From: Echinococcus granulosus | Lineage: Eukaryota; Platyhelminthes; Cestoda; Cyclophyllidea; Taeniidae | Length of the DNA stretch: 64,000 bases | Assembly (NCBI RefSeq): GCF_000524195.1 | Contig: NW_020170440.1 | Coordinates: forward strand, 389,407-453,406 | Direction: 5' to 3' | In this document: piece after piece, positions 60,968-64,000 of the stretch | Position numbering within the stretch: position 1 is the first letter of the stretch | Layout of the letters: every line of letters starts with the position of its first letter | Notes under the pieces: generated by a model | Told to the model about the DNA's origin: nothing | The model's input: only the letters and a program-made list of their open reading frames with translations | Database searches by the model: none | Position numbers and translations under genes: made by a program

Positions 60968-61132
60968 TAGCCCTCCGCGACTTATCCGAAGATATAATGC
61001 TGGGACAAAATATGTATTGTTGACGTAAGGGGGCGATTATAGGTATTGGGAAGGCCCGGAGGGCAGACCGACCAGGAGGGATACAATAGCAAAGTCAATA
61101 AATGACCCTCTTCTAAATCTGAGAGTTAAAAA
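60968..61132 (+). repeat. Repeat unit
   Basis: CGACTTATCCGAAGATATAA, AAAATATGTATTGTTGACG, GGCCCGGAGGGCAGACCGAC and GAGAGTTAAAA. Confidence 0.6.
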
Positions 61133-61582
61133 GCAATTACCGTATTATAAGGCACACAACACGAGTTCAGTGACAAATAAACAAAGAATTTTAACTTGTC
61201 AAGGCCACCAGTGTCAGGGCCAAGGGGTCAGCGAGGTTCGAACTTAAAAGGCTTATTCAAAACGTTAGTTAATAACATACACCACTTCAATTAACAAGAC
61301 GGTGTTTCCTTTAAAGTAACTTTTACAACAAAAGAGACAAGACATTCAATCAAGGATACGACTTGGTACGGACCATGAAGTGGAGATATGGGCAGGTAAA
61401 CACACCGCTGTACCTAATGAAATTATCTGCCTACATAATAAAAAACATGCCATCATCAGAATACGGAGTTAAAGAGATGATTCAGTAGCTTTCCAACTCC
61501 CCTCATTCAAGAGTTTTATACGCCTTGTTTGTGTAATGTGTTGGTTATTTGTTTAGCACTCTGATTTGGCAACAGACTAATT

Positions 61583-61726
61583 TGAGGCTCCGCTATTGGA
61601 TGTCCTCCAGGCAGACTCGACTCCAAGCCAAGTCGCTAGCCCCTTAGCCCATCTGTTTACTGGCAACACATATTTTGCCTTAACATTTTGTCCTAACTTC
61701 ACTTCAGCCGAGTCTTCGGCTCTACA
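61583..61726 (-). repeat. Repeat unit
   Basis: Reversed: GAGGCTCCGCTATTGG, TAGCCCCTTAGCCCATCTG, AACACATATTTTGCC and CCGAGTCTTCGGCTCTACA. It accounts for the start of the open frame at 61596. Confidence 0.65.
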
Positions 61727-63065
61727 TATCCATCTACTTCACAAGGACCTACGAGCCAAGAAGCACACGGTGAGAGCGCATCATTATTCAAGTGGGACTA
61801 CTAGTTGTGGGAAACACCCGCTTTGCCGTGTACAATGCATCTACTGTGAACAGGGAATCATGTTCCAGCTCCTCCTCCATCCTCTCCACCTATACTCCTA
61901 TCATCTGTCCTCCTACTTCCTTCGGAATGGAAAACGAGAACTCACTCGTGTTCCACGGAACATGAAAGAGGCTTTTGTTTACTTCACAAGCTCCACCATC
62001 TCTACGTCTAGTCTAAGCAGCGACTCACACACTTGCAAGCTCATTTGAATAAGTCATGCGAATGCCGCCTTCCCCACCCATATATCCTTTCATGACAATG
62101 GATTTACTAATGGTAGCATCCGTTCCTTTTTCCCTCGGAGAATTGCAGGCATTGTCAAATTAACTCAAGGAGGTGGATTGAAGTGTGATGCTGCACAGAT
62201 CTTTCTCCAAAAAATTTTCCTTTTCAGATTGACTTATAAATGAAGGGGAGGGAGGAGGCAGTGTCTTCACACTGGATCTACACAGTAGTGAGGTGGACTC
62301 AACAGTATAGATGACCTTGTCTAACCAACCTCGTCGTTCCAAAGGCGTGAAGGTAGAGATGAAAGCGAGAGACACTGAATCCATTCCACACGCTCCGGCG
62401 ATTTGAGTCGCTCAGTGTGAATCAAGATCACATTGACATGTCATGTTAAATTGCACGATGAGGCGAAGAGCTTTTGCGAAATAGCCTTCTTCACGAAGTA
62501 GGAACTTAAGCTAAGGGTCTCGGTGGAACTCGTTTGATGATGCGCACACAACACGGACATGGTGAAGACGGCTTCGCCACAACCAACCCAACGAGACCAA
62601 CACGAACGACCACCATCAATGCACAATTCCACCTGCAAAACAAAAAACCAAAACTCAATTTGCATAAAAACAAGGCATGTGTCGTCATAAATGCTCTCTC
62701 TCGTCAATCATCATCCATATGCACGAAATCTTAACGTCTACGTCATTGCCCTCTTCTAGATGCAACTTTCGACCTGCCTTTCCACACGACGATCAGGTAG
62801 ACCACATCTTACTTGACATCATGTCCCTTTGCCTCTCTCCTCCACTCACTCTCATTTCAACCGACAAAAGTGTCCGCTACTTACTGTGGATATAAGTAGA
62901 GCCTGTGGGTAGTGGAAATCACAATGTCGCATTGTGTTGGCAGGAGTATATGGTTTGTCGACGAAAGCTTAACATTCGAAGTAAGATGCGTGAACTGTCA
63001 CTCGACCATCTCTACCACCCCAACACTTTCATGAATACGGAAGGAGACATAATGATGCATCCGAA

Positions 63066-63168
63066 TAAGTGTTGTCGGCATGCGGAAGGGCTGAGGAGCC
63101 ACTGGCATGGTGCGGAGGCATAGCCACCCAGCAGAGGTACCATGGTGCAGCTCCTCAGTAGCCCCTTA
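63066..63168 (+). repeat. Repeat unit, 5'-truncated
   Basis: GTTGTCGGCATGCGGAAGGG, GCCACTGGCATGGTGCGGAG and CCCAGCAGAGGTACCATGG match the middle of the family unit; the GACGAAAGAAGAC block is absent. Confidence 0.6.
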
Positions 63169-64000
63169 GCCAAACAAACATGGAGCGTATGGCATATAGA
63201 GCAGTTCATGATAATAAGGTCTAGCCGCGTGTTATTATCTCTTACCAAATTATAGAGCATTTGGACGACAACAAGGAGTCAATGATTTGCCCTTGTGACC
63301 AAGGATTCCGCTTCGTTTGGGCGACTGGCGAATGACCACATTTTACATCCCCGGTTTGCAGATCTGCTGCCAAATTACATGAAGCTCAACGAAAAGTAAA
63401 CTTCATGCACACATGAAATTAAATGCATTTCATTTCATAGCCTTCCTCTTGGCACTACGAGGTAGCACACAGTTTAAAGCAAAAGGCCTCAACTTGTGAA
63501 GCAATTCGTCAGGCTTCCGTAAACTCGACCTCATTGTCCACAACTGAGTTCATTCGGGTATATGTTTACGCCGCTTCAAATAAGCAAACAAAGTAGCTCC
63601 CCAAAGGTTGCTTGTAAGCCCGATGGTCAAGGAAACCGCCTCGCCTCGTTCAACCCATCCATCAGCCTGCCAGTGTCATGGCAAGTTAAACATCCAGTAA
63701 ATACCATTAAACGAAGTAAAGTGACAATTGGTTTGCAGGGAAAATAAAACATTTTACTCGTGACACCATCAGTGGTGAGTGAATCGAAGTCAACGAACCT
63801 GTTTAACTGACCCAATGAAAAGTATTTACGAATTGCATCGTCAGCTCATTGAGTTGTCCATTGGCTGGATGCAGTATCCCAATTGCACAATTAGCTTGCT
63901 GCAGTCAAATGTGCAGCACAGTCGTGAATAAATGAGAAGAACCAACTCCATCAGACGACGAAGAGACAGTGTGGAATCACTGACGATGTGAATGTACATG

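Larger units (their letters stand above)
53576..64000. other. Gene-poor end of the window
   Basis: Holds the 500-bp hairpin and five further repeat copies. At 58165-58190 TGGCCTAATGGTAAAGTG resembles a tRNA A-box, but no B-box or cloverleaf follows. The Ser/Thr-rich frame at 61727-62048 is the only longer non-repeat frame and is not recognised. Confidence 0.45.

Noticed and set aside
61596..62048. 150-codon plus-strand open frame
   Set aside because: Its first 43 codons are a reversed repeat unit, and the remainder has no recognisable domain or splice partner.

Overview
The window is eukaryotic. Genes are split by GT-AG introns (36 nt to about 3 kb), coding density is low, intergenic DNA is AT-rich, and LTR-derived repeats are scattered throughout. 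There are no bacterial operons. An invertebrate with Hedgehog signalling fits, and a flatworm, most likely a tapeworm, fits best: short-LTR miniature (TRIM-like) repeats, very short introns and several small low-complexity genes without obvious homologues. That assignment is inference, because no rRNA, tRNA or mitochondrial marker is present.

Three conserved genes could be rebuilt exon by exon with matching splice phases. (1) A minus-strand Smoothened (SMO) homologue at 36098-50982. It carries the cysteine-rich domain, the seven-helix Frizzled-type core and a cytoplasmic tail of about 780 residues. Its first exon was not found. (2) A minus-strand KLHDC9-type kelch protein at about 5617-9465. 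(3) A compact plus-strand A20/AN1 zinc-finger protein (ZFAND5/6 type) at 52360-53575, complete with four exons and 154 residues. It is divergent from SMO across roughly 1.4 kb.

Four small lineage-restricted genes stand out by composition: two Arg/Ser-rich proteins (13502-14049 and 32131-32781, both plus) and two Cys-rich proteins (21267-21590 minus and 25637-25918 plus). An ORF at 11429 begins with a CPAC...C...C zinc-binding pattern that resembles the N terminus of USPL1.

Mobile DNA: a decayed Gypsy-type pol lies on the minus strand at about 22360-24500. It meets a second, plus-strand protease fragment head-to-head at 24490-24552, just before a 100-N assembly gap (24885-24984). About twenty copies of one short repeat family are scattered in both orientations. 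Most are 100-220 bp LTR-like units; two or three are composite, with two units around a 250-bp internal part, which looks like a TRIM. Two units form an almost perfect 500-bp hairpin at 56987-57486.

Layout: 1-5378 repeats only; 5.4-9.5 kb KLHDC9; 9.5-13.4 kb repeats and the CPAC ORF; 13.5-14.4 kb SR-rich gene; 14.4-21.2 kb mostly empty; 21.3-26 kb Cys-rich genes around the Gypsy wreck; 26-32 kb repeats; 32.1 kb second SR-rich gene; 33-36 kb repeats; 36.1-51 kb SMO; 52.4-53.6 kb ZFAND; 54-64 kb repeats with no gene I recognise.
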